From VXYL01 sp965199945 (GTDB taxonomy: Bacteria; Pseudomonadota; Gammaproteobacteria; Pseudomonadales; Azotimanducaceae), in the NCBI GenBank assembly GCA_965199945.1, contig OZ241354.1, forward strand, positions 3,286,001-3,350,000: DNA of 64,000 nucleotides, read 5' to 3'. Under the pieces are notes generated by a model. That model did no database searches and had not been told where the DNA came from. It saw only the letters and a program-made list of their open reading frames with translations. A program made the position numbers and the translations under genes. Below are positions 7,580 through 17,617 of this stretch, piece after piece; the first letter of the stretch is position 1; each line of letters starts with the position of its first letter.

Positions 7580-8993
7580 GCGCCGCTCGCTCCTGGTCAA
7601 GAGCGCCGGCCGTCTTCCAACGATCCGAACGGAAGCGCGCCAGCAACATGGCGCCTTTGACGATGCACTCCACGATCATCGCGCCGTAGACCCACACCAC
7701 TGGCCAACCGAGGAACGTGAAGGCCGCCGCCAGCGTGCAGCGGGCGCCGAGCAGGCCCACGGCCGTCGCCATCAGCGGAAAGCGCGTGTCGCCGGCGCCG
7801 CGCAGTGCGCCGCCGATGGCGAACTCGATGGCCATGAGCGGCGTCATGGCGGCCATGATGTACGCCATCTGCACGGTGAGCCGCACCGTCTCTTCATCGT
7901 CGCCCAGGAAGAACACGGCGAGTTCCGGCGCGAAGACGGCCACCGCCAGGCCGATCGTGCCCATCGACGCAACGGCGTAGCCGGCGGAGCGCCAGCCGCT
8001 GCGCACGGCGCCGTCGGGGTCGCGCGCGCCGAGGTGCTGGCCAGCCAGCGTGGAGCCGGCGATGGAGAAGCCGAAGCCGACCACGAAACACACCATGAGC
8101 AGGCTGCTGCCGACATTGTAGGCGGCGAAGGCGATGGTGCCGTAGAAGTGGCCGATCATCATCAGGAAGACGAAGTAGCCGGCTTGGAAGACCAGCACTT
8201 CCACGCCGGCCGGATAGCCGATGTGCAGCAGGCGGGCGAAGCGCTCGCGCCGCCACCAGCCTTGGGCCACGTACTTCAGGCGAAACCCTTGCGCCATCCA
8301 GATCGCCGTCATCGCCGCGCCGCCCAAGGTGAAGGAGATGCCGCCGGCAATCGCCGCGCCAGCGACGCCCATCTGCGGAAAGCCGTAGTGCCCGAACACG
8401 AAGACGTACAGCAGCGGCACGTTGATCACGTTCACCGCGGCGCCGATCCACAGCGGAGACCACGCATCCCCGGCCGCCCGCAGCGCCGCGCCGAGAATGA
8501 AGTTCACGGCGAACGCCAGGTTGAAGGCGGACATCCAGCGGATGTTGCTGGCCGCCAGCTCGATGGTGTGCGCGTCCAATCCGAAGATGGACGCCACCGG
8601 CGCTGCGGCGAGGATGCCCGGCAGCGTGACGGCGAGTGCGAAGATGCCGCCGGCGACCAGGCTCACCAAGGTCACGCGGCTTGCCTCAATGCGGTCGTCC
8701 GCGCCCCACGCCCGCGCCACCAGCGCCGTGGTGCCGGCGCTCACGGCCATCAGCACCGCCTGCAAGGCGAAGAACACGCGCTGGCCCACGCCGATGGCCG
8801 CCAGCGCCTCGGCGCCAAGGGTGCCGACGAACTTCATCTGCACGATGGCGACCGCCGAAAAGAGCAGGTTGGCGAGAATCGACGGGAACGCCAAGCCGAA
8901 CAGGGACGGGCGCTCGGGTGCGCCTTCGCCGGCCACGGGCGCCACGTTCGGCGCCGTTCGTTCGGCGTTGCTCCGGGGGGCTTCTGCTACCAT
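7572..8993 (-). CDS. MATE-family multidrug/toxin exporter
   Basis: An inner-membrane transporter of 473 residues with about 12 hydrophobic helices in two similar halves, as MATE proteins have. These proteins export cationic or amphipathic compounds in exchange for Na+ or H+. N-terminal helix 1 (PSLFGLAFPSILANLLFSA) and the conserved loop MKFVGTLGAEALAAIGVGQR are typical. The frame extends to 9164, but ATG 8991-8993 gives the normal length and leaves 70 bp to the divergent gene at 9064. Substrate unknown. It shares a transcript with mutM, which it overlaps at its 3' end. Confidence 0.9.
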   Translation of the reverse strand: MVAEAPRSNAERTAPNVAPVAGEGAPERPSLFGLAFPSILANLLFSAVAIVQMKFVGTLGAEALAAIGVGQRVFFALQAVLMAVSAGTTALVARAWGADDRIEASRVTLVSLVAGGIFALAVTLPGILAAAPVASIFGLDAHTIELAASNIRWMSAFNLAFAVNFILGAALRAAGDAWSPLWIGAAVNVINVPLLYVFVFGHYGFPQMGVAGAAIAGGISFTLGGAAMTAIWMAQGFRLKYVAQGWWRRERFARLLHIGYPAGVEVLVFQAGYFVFLMMIGHFYGTIAFAAYNVGSSLLMVCFVVGFGFSIAGSTLAGQHLGARDPDGAVRSGWRSAGYAVASMGTIGLAVAVFAPELAVFFLGDDEETVRLTVQMAYIMAAMTPLMAIEFAIGGALRGAGDTRFPLMATAVGLLGARCTLAAAFTFLGWPVVWVYGAMIVECIVKGAMLLARFRSDRWKTAGALDQERAALA

Positions 8994-9063
8994 TGGGCAA
9001 TCGTTCGCTTGTTGCGGCAGGGCGTCGCCCGAACCGCTTAAGGGCTTTGAGGGGAGGAGCGTC

Positions 9064-9867
9064 ATGTCCGGGAGCTTCGCGGACATCAATGTGAACCTTA
9101 GCGGAAATGTCGCCACGGTGGAGATCGACCGTCCGCCGCACAATTTCTTCGACCGCGATCTCATCGCGCAGATCGCCGACGCCTACGGCGAGTTGGACGA
9201 CGACGCGAACTGCCGCGCCATCGTGCTGCAATCCAACGGCAAGTCCTTCTGCGCCGGCGCCAACTTCGGCTCCGGCAAGAGCGGCGAGTCAGGCAGCAGC
9301 GAGTTCACCGAAGAGGGCTTCCGCAACACCACCGGCTTGATGTACCGCGAGGGCGTGCGGCTGTTCAGCGCCAGGAAGCCGGTCGTCGCGGCGATCCAGG
9401 GCGCGGCCATCGGCGGCGGGTTGGGGTTGGCGCTCACGGCGGATTTCCGGGTTGCCGCGCCCGAGGCGCGTTTCTCCGCCAACTTCGCAAAGCTCGGCAT
9501 TCATCCCGGCTTCGGCCTCACGGTGACGTTGCCGAATCTCATCGGCTTGCAGGCGGCCAATCTCATGTTCCTGACCGGGCGGCGCATCAAGGGCGACGAA
9601 GCGTTGGCGCTGGGCATGGTCGATCGGCTGGTTCCGCTCGACGATCTTCACTCGGCGGCGCAAGCGCTGGCCACGGAGATCGCCGAGAACGCGCCGCTGG
9701 CCATCGTCTCCGTGCGCGCCACCATGCGCCAGGGCCTCGCCGAGAAGATCGCCGCCGCCACCGATCACGAGCTGGCGGAACAACAGTGGCTGCGCGCCAC
9801 CGAAGACGCTGCGGAGGGCATTCGCGCCGTGGCCGAACGGCGCGTCGGCAACTTCGCCGGCCGCTAG
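9064..9867 (+). CDS. enoyl-CoA hydratase/isomerase-family protein lacking both catalytic Glu
   Basis: A crotonase-fold protein of 267 residues. GGGGAGG lies just before ATG 9064; the longer frame to 8422 is only the antisense of the MATE gene. The CoA-binding and oxyanion-hole parts are normal (KSFCAGANF, AAIGGGLGLALTADFRVA). The two glutamates of true hydratases are missing: GGGCE is GGGLG here and QPE is ANF. A classical hydration reaction is therefore unlikely; isomerase, hydrolase or another crotonase activity is possible. It heads a run with the LLM oxidoreductase (9895) and the SDR (10764), which suggests one acyl-CoA degradation route. Confidence 0.87.
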   Translation: MSGSFADINVNLSGNVATVEIDRPPHNFFDRDLIAQIADAYGELDDDANCRAIVLQSNGKSFCAGANFGSGKSGESGSSEFTEEGFRNTTGLMYREGVRLFSARKPVVAAIQGAAIGGGLGLALTADFRVAAPEARFSANFAKLGIHPGFGLTVTLPNLIGLQAANLMFLTGRRIKGDEALALGMVDRLVPLDDLHSAAQALATEIAENAPLAIVSVRATMRQGLAEKIAAATDHELAEQQWLRATEDAAEGIRAVAERRVGNFAGR

Positions 9868-9894
9868 GGCGGACGAACGGGAGGGAATGAACCA

Positions 9895-10767
9895 GTGGAT
9901 TTGAGCAAAACCGGCGTTTGGTTCTTCACCGACCGCTTGAACGCCAAGGAGGCCGCTGCGACGGCCAAGCGAATCGAGGCGCTCGGCTACTCGGCGCTGT
10001 GGATTCCGGAAACGATGGGGCGCAACCCCTTCGCCCACGCGGCATGGCTCTTGGCCAACACCGAACGGCTGATCGTCGCCACCGGCATCGCCAACATCTA
10101 CCACCGCGAGCCCGGCGTCACCGTGCAGGGGCAGAAGACCTTGGCGGAACAGTCGAACAACCGCTTCCTGCTCGGCTTGGGCGTGTCGCACCGGCCGCTG
10201 GTGGAAGGGCTGCGCGGCCTCACCTACGGCCCGCCGGTGGCCACGATGCGCGACTATCTGGCGAAGATGGCGGCCGCGCCCTACGCCAGCCTCGAACCCA
10301 GCGAACCGCCGCCGGTCGTCATCGCTGCGCTGGGCCCGAAGATGCTCGAACTTTCCCGCGAAGCCACCGCCGGCGCCCATCCCTACTTCACCTCGCCGGC
10401 GCACACGGCGATGGCGCGGGAGATTCTCGGCCCGCAGAAGTGGCTGTGCGTGGAACAGAAGGTGGTGCTAGAGGAAGACCCGGCCAAGGCCCGCAGCCTG
10501 GCCCGCGCCGCGGCGAAGACCTACCAGGCCCTGCCGAACTACCGGAACAACTGGCTGCGCATGGGCTTGACGCAAGCCGACATCGACGGCGAAGGCAGCG
10601 ACGCATTCATCGACGCCACGTTCGCATGGGGCGATGCGCAGCGGGTCAAGGCGCGCATCGACGAGCACTACGCCGCCGGCGCAAGCCACGTCTGCATCCA
10701 GCCGGTGAATCGCGATGGACAGTTCGGCGCGGTGGACTGGGAAACTCTCGAGGCGCTTCGGCCATGA
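9895..10767 (+). CDS. LLM-class F420-dependent-type oxidoreductase
   Basis: A 290-residue TIM-barrel protein of the luciferase-like monooxygenase class. The start GTG 9895 (VDLSKTGVWFFTDRL) has GGGAGGGA upstream. The conserved blocks FLLGLGVSHRPLVEG and RIEALGYSALWIPETMGRNPF place it in the group usually annotated as TIGR03620 F420-dependent oxidoreductases. Use of F420 rather than FMN is only inferred from the family; no F420 biosynthesis gene is in the window. Its stop overlaps the next start (ATGA), so it is translationally coupled to the SDR. Confidence 0.85.
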   Translation: MDLSKTGVWFFTDRLNAKEAAATAKRIEALGYSALWIPETMGRNPFAHAAWLLANTERLIVATGIANIYHREPGVTVQGQKTLAEQSNNRFLLGLGVSHRPLVEGLRGLTYGPPVATMRDYLAKMAAAPYASLEPSEPPPVVIAALGPKMLELSREATAGAHPYFTSPAHTAMAREILGPQKWLCVEQKVVLEEDPAKARSLARAAAKTYQALPNYRNNWLRMGLTQADIDGEGSDAFIDATFAWGDAQRVKARIDEHYAAGASHVCIQPVNRDGQFGAVDWETLEALRP

Positions 10768-11432
10768 CCGACTTCACCGGCAAGCGCGTGGTCGTGACGG
10801 GCGCGGCCGGCGTGGCCGGGGAGGCCGTGGCGCGGGCCTTCCACGATTCCGGCGCAACCGTCTGCGGCATCGACATCGTGGCCCACGAAGCGCCCTGGCG
10901 AACCATCGTCGGCGACTTGATCGACCCGGCGAGCGCCAACGCTGCGATGGCCGATGCCGGCGATATGGACGTCCTGGCGAACATCGCCGGCGGCTTCACG
11001 ATGGGCGACCAGGTGGCGGACACGTCCGACGAGACCTGGGACTTCATGATGAACCTGAACGCGCGCACGGTGCTCAACGCCTGCCGCGCCGTGGTGCCGA
11101 ACATGACCGCCCGGGGCAGCGGCAAGATCGTCAACGTCGGCGCACGCGGCGCTCTGCGGGGCGCCGCGGCGATGGGCGCCTACATCGCGTCGAAGAGCGT
11201 GGTCATCCGGCTCACGGAAACGCTGGCGGACGAAGTGAAGCACAAGGGCGTCAACGTGAACTGCATTCTGCCGAGCATCATCGACACGCCCCGCAACCGC
11301 GCCGATATGCCGAACGCGAAGTTCGCGCACTGGGTGCCGCCGCAGCAGATCGCCGCCGTCGTGCTGTTCCTCGCTTCCCCAGGCGCCGACTGCATCCACG
11401 GCGCGGCGATTCCGGTGGAAGGGCTGGCGTAG
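10764..11432 (+). CDS. SDR-family oxidoreductase without catalytic Ser
   Basis: A 222-residue Rossmann-fold protein. VVTGAAGVAGE near residues 10-20 binds NAD(P), NIAGG (73-77) is the NAG-like motif, and Y140-x3-K144 (AYIASK) is the catalytic pair. The residue 13 before Y140, normally the catalytic Ser, is Ala127 (VNVGARGALRG). That pattern is found in a small SDR subgroup resembling dihydropteridine reductase. The start ATG overlaps the preceding TGA (ATGA). Substrate unknown; context suggests a hydroxyacyl or keto intermediate. Confidence 0.85.
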   Translation: MTDFTGKRVVVTGAAGVAGEAVARAFHDSGATVCGIDIVAHEAPWRTIVGDLIDPASANAAMADAGDMDVLANIAGGFTMGDQVADTSDETWDFMMNLNARTVLNACRAVVPNMTARGSGKIVNVGARGALRGAAAMGAYIASKSVVIRLTETLADEVKHKGVNVNCILPSIIDTPRNRADMPNAKFAHWVPPQQIAAVVLFLASPGADCIHGAAIPVEGLA

Positions 11433-11470
11433 GTTCAAGCCGCCGAGCGCACGGCGAGGTCGGCCAGGCC

Positions 11471-11938
11471 TCAAACGCCGTAGCCGCCCCGGAAGTAGAG
11501 CAACGGGTGCGCCTCCGGGCGCAGGATGGCGAAGCCGCGCACGCTGCCGACGACGATGGTGTGGTCGCCGGCGTCGTGTTCCGCCGCCAAGCCGCACTCC
11601 ACGTAGGCCATCGCGCCGTCGAGAATCGGCGCGCCGGCAGCCGTCTTCCGCCAGCCCACGTCGGCGGCCTTGCCGGCCTGGGCGAAGGCATCGCTCACGG
11701 CCTGCTGGTCCGCCGCCAGCACGTTCACGCAGAAGTTGCCCAAGGGGCGGATGCGCGGCCAGCTGGTGCTGGTCTTCGCTGGCGAAAACGAGATCAAGGG
11801 CGGCGCGAGGGAGAGCGAAACGAAGGACTGCGCCGCCAACCCCACCAGCGCGTCGTTCTCCAAGCCGGCGACCACGACCACGCCGGTGCAGAACTGGCCG
11901 CAGGTGTCGCGGTAGGCGCGGCTGTCGAAATCCGCCAT
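11471..11938 (-). CDS. flavin reductase-like (HpaC/ActVB type) protein
   Basis: A 155-residue FMN-binding split-barrel protein. The flavin-binding stretch is AAQSFVSLSLAPPLISFSP (residues about 35-53), followed by NFCVNVLAADQQAVSDAFA, and DHTIVVGSVRGF near the end. Such proteins give reduced flavin to a partner monooxygenase. No obvious partner hydroxylase adjoins it; the nearest oxygenase, a PhyH protein 31 bp upstream on the same strand, uses iron and 2-oxoglutarate instead. The gene is convergent with the SDR. Confidence 0.88.
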   Translation of the reverse strand: MADFDSRAYRDTCGQFCTGVVVVAGLENDALVGLAAQSFVSLSLAPPLISFSPAKTSTSWPRIRPLGNFCVNVLAADQQAVSDAFAQAGKAADVGWRKTAAGAPILDGAMAYVECGLAAEHDAGDHTIVVGSVRGFAILRPEAHPLLYFRGGYGV

Positions 11939-11969
11939 TGAAGCGAAGGCCGGAAGGATTGCTTGGGCC

Positions 11970-13082
11970 TTAAGCGCTCCGCTGCGCCGCGACGGTCTCC
12001 TGCATGCCCGCCCACTCGTCCCACATGTCGATCATCGACTGCTTGGAACGTTCCCACGGATCGTTGCCGGGCTCGAACTTCAACCAGCCGCCGTCGAAGG
12101 CGCGGTCCGGGTGATCCGTGAGGCCGGCGTTGTCGGCGACGATGTTCGGCTGGCGCTTCTTGTTGCGGATGCGGAAGATGATGCTCTGGCGGGTTTCCTT
12201 GCCCTCGTTGCGCGTCGCCGAATGGGGGATGTGGTACATCGTGATGCAGGCGTCGCCGGCCTCCATCAGCACTTGCGTCGGCTTCGGCCAGCGTCGGCCA
12301 TCCGGCGTTTGCGCGGAGTTCCCGTCCACGAAGGCGTCGCGCACCACCGGCGGCAGGTAGTTCATGCCGCAGCGGTTCGGCGTGTCGTGGTCGAGGCGCG
12401 GCCAGCCGGGGCCCTCGGGGCCGAGGCAGCCGTTGGTTTCGTACTGCCAGCGGAAGAAGCGCTCGGTGTGATGGTGGGCGCCGGGGATCACGGCCGTCTG
12501 CCCGCATCCTTCCACGGTCTGGTCGTTCAGCGCGACGATGGCGAACGCGGTGAAGCTGCCGAGGCTGAGCGTCATATCGGGGTCTTGGAACAACACGCCG
12601 AAGTTGTGGCCGACCACCTCCGGGCTGCGCCCGAGGTCGCCCTTCGGCCCGGTTGCGAAGTGGCGCAGGTAGATTTCCTCCGGCGTGCCCTGCTGCGGTT
12701 CCTGCGCCGCGGCCATCGTGATGTTGCCGTCCATGTGAATGCCGGCCGCGTAGTACGGCAAGTCCTTGTCGCGGTAGCCGAGCGAGGTGAACTGATCGCC
12801 CGGCTTCCGCACCGGATTCACGGCCACTTGGCAGTTCACGGCGGGGTCGAACTGCCCCATCGCCTCGTGCAGGATCGGCGTGATGGACGAGGCGTTGAGC
12901 AAGTCGGTCATCGTCTTGCGCGGCCCCACGTACTCGCCCTTCTTCTTCTCCCGCAAGCACGTTCGCGCGGCGTCGACCAGCTCCTCGCGCACCGCCTGCT
13001 TGAGAATGATGAAGCCATCCCGATAGAACTGCCGCTTCTGCTCCGGCGTCATCGCCGGCCCCGCTTGCGTTGCCACGCCCAT
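11970..13082 (-). CDS. phytanoyl-CoA dioxygenase (PhyH)-family protein
   Basis: A 370-residue Fe(II)/2-oxoglutarate dioxygenase. The iron triad is H116-x-D118 (GIHMDGN) and H287 (MYHIPHSAT), with R298 (ETRQS) able to bind the 2-oxoglutarate carboxylate. The frame extends to a GTG at 13112, but ATG 13082 (MGVATQAGP) has AGGGG at the right distance; ATG 13091 would leave none. It is longer than phytanoyl hydroxylase, and PhyH members act on very diverse substrates, so the name describes the fold only. It probably shares a transcript with the flavin reductase. Confidence 0.87.
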   Translation of the reverse strand: MGVATQAGPAMTPEQKRQFYRDGFIILKQAVREELVDAARTCLREKKKGEYVGPRKTMTDLLNASSITPILHEAMGQFDPAVNCQVAVNPVRKPGDQFTSLGYRDKDLPYYAAGIHMDGNITMAAAQEPQQGTPEEIYLRHFATGPKGDLGRSPEVVGHNFGVLFQDPDMTLSLGSFTAFAIVALNDQTVEGCGQTAVIPGAHHHTERFFRWQYETNGCLGPEGPGWPRLDHDTPNRCGMNYLPPVVRDAFVDGNSAQTPDGRRWPKPTQVLMEAGDACITMYHIPHSATRNEGKETRQSIIFRIRNKKRQPNIVADNAGLTDHPDRAFDGGWLKFEPGNDPWERSKQSMIDMWDEWAGMQETVAAQRSA

Positions 13083-13235
13083 CCGAACCATCCCCTTGCG
13101 AATCGTCAGCACAGAGCGTGGCTGCTTCGGCGTGGCGCGTCAACCGCCGGTTGACGGGCAGTTGGATTGGCGAGTGTTCGCGGCACGGCTTGACGCTTAG
13201 AATCCCTGCCTTCGATTGCTTGCGAGGGGGATGCC

Positions 13236-14030
13236 ATGACGGAGCCGGTCTTGCGGATGGAGAAGCACGAGCACGTTGCCGTGCTGACGTTGAACCGACC
13301 CGAGAAGCTCAACGCCTTGAACGCCGCCTTGCGCGACGCGATGCAGGAGGCGCTGCGCGAAGCGAAGGAGGACGACCATGTCCGGGCGCTGGTGGTCACC
13401 GGCGCCGGGCGCGGCTTCTGTTCGGGGGCGGATCTCACCAGCGGCGATAGCGCCGAGAAGCAGCCGAGCCAGAACGACCGCTTGGACGACCTCGGCTGGG
13501 TGGGGCGTCAGGCGCTGGCCGTCTACGGCTTGAACAAGCCGGTGATCGGCGCCGTGAACGGCGTTGCCGCAGGCGCCGGCATGAGCCTGGCGCTGGGATG
13601 CGACGTGCGCGTCGGCTCGGCTCGCTCGCGCTTCAAGACGGTGTTCATTGAACGCAACCTGTCGCCGGATTCCGGCATGAGCTTCTTTCTGCCGCGCATC
13701 GTCGGCTACTCCCGGGCTGCGGACTTGATCTACACCAGCCGCATGGTGGAGTCCGACGAAGCGCATCGCATCGGCCTGCTGGATCGGCTGGTGGAGCACG
13801 CCAAGCTGCTGGATGCCGCGCTGGAACTGGCGGCGCAGATGACGGCCTGGCCGCCTCTGGCGCTGCGCATGTCGAAGCGCGTGCTGCAGCACAACGTCGA
13901 ATGCGAGCTGCCGGACGCGCTGCGCTTCGAGCTCACCAGCCTAGAGTACGGCAACCGCGCCGCCAACGACCGCAAGGAATCGGTCGCCGCCTTCCGCGAA
14001 CGCCGCAAGCCGGAGTACACGGGCACATAG
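13236..14030 (+). CDS. enoyl-CoA hydratase/isomerase, PaaG-like
   Basis: A crotonase-family protein of 264 residues. The N-terminus VLTLNRPEKLNALN and the CoA site GRGFCSGADL are canonical. The hydratase glutamates are replaced (GMSLAL where GCELAM is usual), while LSPDSGMSFFLPR keeps an Asp at the position used by PaaG-type isomerases (VPDSGGTW). I therefore favour double-bond or ring isomerase activity over hydration. The start ATG has GAGGGGG 5-11 nt upstream. It is divergent from the PhyH gene. Confidence 0.87.
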   Translation: MTEPVLRMEKHEHVAVLTLNRPEKLNALNAALRDAMQEALREAKEDDHVRALVVTGAGRGFCSGADLTSGDSAEKQPSQNDRLDDLGWVGRQALAVYGLNKPVIGAVNGVAAGAGMSLALGCDVRVGSARSRFKTVFIERNLSPDSGMSFFLPRIVGYSRAADLIYTSRMVESDEAHRIGLLDRLVEHAKLLDAALELAAQMTAWPPLALRMSKRVLQHNVECELPDALRFELTSLEYGNRAANDRKESVAAFRERRKPEYTGT

Positions 14031-14055
14031 CGCAGTCGGGACAGGACTAGGCACC

Positions 14056-14628
14056 GTGAAAACCCGTGCCGACGCGGCACTGCTGGGCGATGCAGGACGT
14101 CTGGTGGACCGCCACGCCATGGCGTGGATTCGGCGCCTGCGCGCGCCGCTCGACGACGTGTGGCAGGCGATCAGCACGCAGGACGGCCTCGCGAGGTGGT
14201 GGGGCATGCCGATCCACGTTCTGGAACTGCGCGAAGGCGGACGGTTCAGCCACCACTGGGAGAACACCGTCACCGCCTTCAAGGAGCGCGAATACATCGA
14301 CTTCGCGGAACCGAAAGGCGCGTACGCCGGCACCGGTGGCTTGCGCTTCGAGATCAGGTCGCACGGCGAGGCGACGATGTTCACGCTGCTGGACACATGG
14401 CACGAAGGATCGACGTTCGAGGGCGGCGGCCCACTTGCCTACCAGCCGGGCGGCCCGGGCACGCCCTGGATCGGCGTCGCCGCCGGCTGGCACAGCGGCG
14501 CGGACAGCTTGCGGCGCCTGTTCGACCCCGGCGCGCCGACCCACGGCTACGGACGTCTGTGCCGGTTCTACGCCGGGCACTTGCAGGATTTGTTTCGCTG
14601 GCACGACATGGTGCGTCGTCGCAATTAG
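14056..14628 (+). CDS. SRPBCC (AHSA1-like) domain protein
   Basis: A 190-residue protein. WIRRLRAPLDDVWQAISTQDGLARWWG (residues about 24-50) is the opening of the START/Bet v1-like hydrophobic-pocket fold of the AHSA1 family. ENTVTAFKEREYIDFAEPKG and a long C-terminal helix complete it. The start is GTG 14056. The gene follows the PaaG-like gene after 25 bp. It may bind a hydrophobic ligand; no enzyme activity can be assigned. Confidence 0.75.
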   Translation: MKTRADAALLGDAGRLVDRHAMAWIRRLRAPLDDVWQAISTQDGLARWWGMPIHVLELREGGRFSHHWENTVTAFKEREYIDFAEPKGAYAGTGGLRFEIRSHGEATMFTLLDTWHEGSTFEGGGPLAYQPGGPGTPWIGVAAGWHSGADSLRRLFDPGAPTHGYGRLCRFYAGHLQDLFRWHDMVRRRN

Positions 14629-14705
14629 CCCGGGGCGGAGTTCGCTGGCCTCGTCCAACGAAGTCTTGCAGCCAGTTTGGCGGGACGCCCTTCGCCCCTT
14701 TGCCC

Positions 14706-15665
<960 letters not shown>

Positions 15666-15724
15666 GGGCTGGATTCCTCAAGATGCGCTACGCTGTTCAC
15701 TATACCAAGCGCAGGCCGCGTCAT

Positions 15725-16567
15725 ATGTCGAGCACCATGCCCCAGACATTCCAGGAACAGCTTCGCGACGCATCCCGACGCGCCGATTCCGCGCTCTGCG
15801 TGGGCTTGGATCCACGGGTGGAACGCCTGCCGGCGCACTTCTCGGCGGAGCCGAATCCGCTGTTCGCCTTCTGTCGCGCCATCGTCGACGCCACGGCGCA
15901 TCTGGCGTGCGCCTTCAAGCCGCAGATCGCCTGTTTCGCCGGCATGGGCGCGGAGGAGGAACTGCGGCTGTTGATGCGCCACCTCCGCGAGCATCACCCG
16001 GACATTCCGGTCGTTCTGGATGCCAAGCGCAGCGACATCGGCAGCAGCGCCGAGCTCTACGCCAAGGAAGCGTTCGAGGTGTACGGCGCAGACGCGGTGA
16101 CGGTGAATCCCTATCTCGGCTGGGATGCCATCGCGCCCTTCGCGGCATGGTCTCGGGGCGTGTTCGTGCTCTGCCACACGTCGAATGCCGACAGCGCCTG
16201 GCTGCAGGAATATCCGGCGAGCGAGCCGGTCTATCTGCGCGTGGCCGAACTGGTGGCGGCGAAGGACGCCGGCGGCCTGGGGCTGGTGGTCGGCGCAACC
16301 TTCCCGGAACAGATGGCGGCCGTGCGCGCACGCGCGCCGACGTTGCCCTTCCTGGTGCCCGGCGTCGGCGCCCAGGGCGGCGACGTGAACGCCGTGTTCG
16401 CCCACGGCCTGGACGCGGACGGCGGCGGACTGGCGGTGAATGCGTCGCGCAGCATTCTCTTCGCCAGCGACGGCGCCGATTGGGAGAGCGCCGCACGGCA
16501 GGCGGCGACAACGCTGCGCGACGACATGCGGCGCGCACGCGACGCTGCGCTCTCGAAACGTCCTTGA
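15725..16567 (+). CDS. pyrF: orotidine 5'-phosphate decarboxylase, type 2
   Basis: It converts OMP to UMP, the last step of de novo pyrimidine synthesis. The protein has 280 residues, the length of the subgroup 2 enzymes. The catalytic network D-x-K-x-x-D is VLDAKRSDIG, ALCVGLDPR is the N-terminal phosphate/ribose strand, and FLVPGVGAQGGD is the phosphate-binding end. The frame opens at 15683, but ATG 15725 (MSSTMPQTF) or ATG 15737 fits the family better; I use 15725. This is the clearest housekeeping gene in the window. Downstream after 86 bp is an enoyl-CoA hydratase gene of unrelated role. Confidence 0.93.
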   Translation: MSSTMPQTFQEQLRDASRRADSALCVGLDPRVERLPAHFSAEPNPLFAFCRAIVDATAHLACAFKPQIACFAGMGAEEELRLLMRHLREHHPDIPVVLDAKRSDIGSSAELYAKEAFEVYGADAVTVNPYLGWDAIAPFAAWSRGVFVLCHTSNADSAWLQEYPASEPVYLRVAELVAAKDAGGLGLVVGATFPEQMAAVRARAPTLPFLVPGVGAQGGDVNAVFAHGLDADGGGLAVNASRSILFASDGADWESAARQAATTLRDDMRRARDAALSKRP

Positions 16568-16653
16568 GGAGGCGCCGGCGCCAAAGGCGCACGACGCGAA
16601 CATGGTAAGTTCCTGCGCTGCCCGCAAGGGGCAGTTGGGAATCAGGAGGGCAG

Positions 16654-17586
16654 GTGGCCTACAACAACATCATCTACGAGACCGACGACCGCTTGGCGTT
16701 CATCACGCTGAACCGGCCGGAGAAGCTGAACGCCTTGAGCCACGCGCTGCGCGGCGAGGTCTACGACGCCATGAAGGAAGCCGAGGCCGACCCGGCCATC
16801 GGCGTGATCGTCCTCAAGGCCGCTGGCCGCGCCTTTTCCGCCGGCTACGACCTGGCGCCGAACCCAGACGAGCACAGCGACTTCGTGAGCGCACGCTCGA
16901 AGATGCCGGACACCGGCTCCACCCACCCGCAGCACTACGACTGGTCGCGCCACGCCCTGATGGGGCACTGGACGATCTGGGAGCTCGCCAAGCCGGTGAT
17001 CGCGCAAGTCCACGGCTGGTGCCTGGCCGGCGCCACGGAACTCACCTCGATGTGCGACATGCGCATGGTGGCGAACGACGCCCGCATCGGCTATCCGCCG
17101 GTGCGCGCCATGGGCACCATGGACATGATGTGGGCGCCGTGGCTGCTCAAGCCCGGCAAGGCGCGCGCCTTCGCCTACACCGGCGATTGGTTCAGCGGCG
17201 AAGAGATGGAGGATTTCGGCTGGGCCACCTTCGCCAAGCCGAAGGAAGAGCTGGAGGAGTTCACCACCAAGTACGCCCGCCGCCTCGGCCACATCGACAA
17301 CGACCAGCTGAACTACAACAAGCGCGCCGTGAACCGCCAGTACGAAATCATGGGCATCCGCACCGGCCTGATGTCCGGCACGGACGTGGAGGCCATGTCC
17401 AAGCACCGTCCCGCAGCGAGCGAATTCGGCCGCCGCGTGCGCGAAGACGGCTTGAAGGCCGCCCTCGAATGGCGCGACGGCCCCTTCGGCGACTTCCGCG
17501 GCGAATACGCCTCGGCCCCGAAGCAGCGCGCACTGGCGGGTTCGTCGCCGGGCGGGAAGCCGGGCGACGCGGACTACTCGCGCTAA
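16654..17586 (+). CDS. enoyl-CoA hydratase/isomerase-family protein
   Basis: A 310-residue crotonase-family protein, about 50 residues longer than usual because of an extended loop (residues about 70-110) and a C-terminal tail. GTG 16654 follows AGGAGGG. The first catalytic Glu is kept (LAGATELTSMCDMRM); the second, normally in QPE, is not (GYPPVRAMG). The C-terminal extension EYASAPKQRALAGSSPGGKPGDADYSR is polar. Proteins of this shape are often listed as crotonase-family hydratases, but the reaction is not established. Confidence 0.85.
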   Translation: MAYNNIIYETDDRLAFITLNRPEKLNALSHALRGEVYDAMKEAEADPAIGVIVLKAAGRAFSAGYDLAPNPDEHSDFVSARSKMPDTGSTHPQHYDWSRHALMGHWTIWELAKPVIAQVHGWCLAGATELTSMCDMRMVANDARIGYPPVRAMGTMDMMWAPWLLKPGKARAFAYTGDWFSGEEMEDFGWATFAKPKEELEEFTTKYARRLGHIDNDQLNYNKRAVNRQYEIMGIRTGLMSGTDVEAMSKHRPAASEFGRRVREDGLKAALEWRDGPFGDFRGEYASAPKQRALAGSSPGGKPGDADYSR

Positions 17587-17617
17587 AGAGGGCCGCTCGC
17601 CAACTGACGCAACGGCC

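Noticed and set aside
14629..14705. rho-independent terminator between two convergent genes
   Set aside because: No stable stem followed by a T-run was found on either strand.
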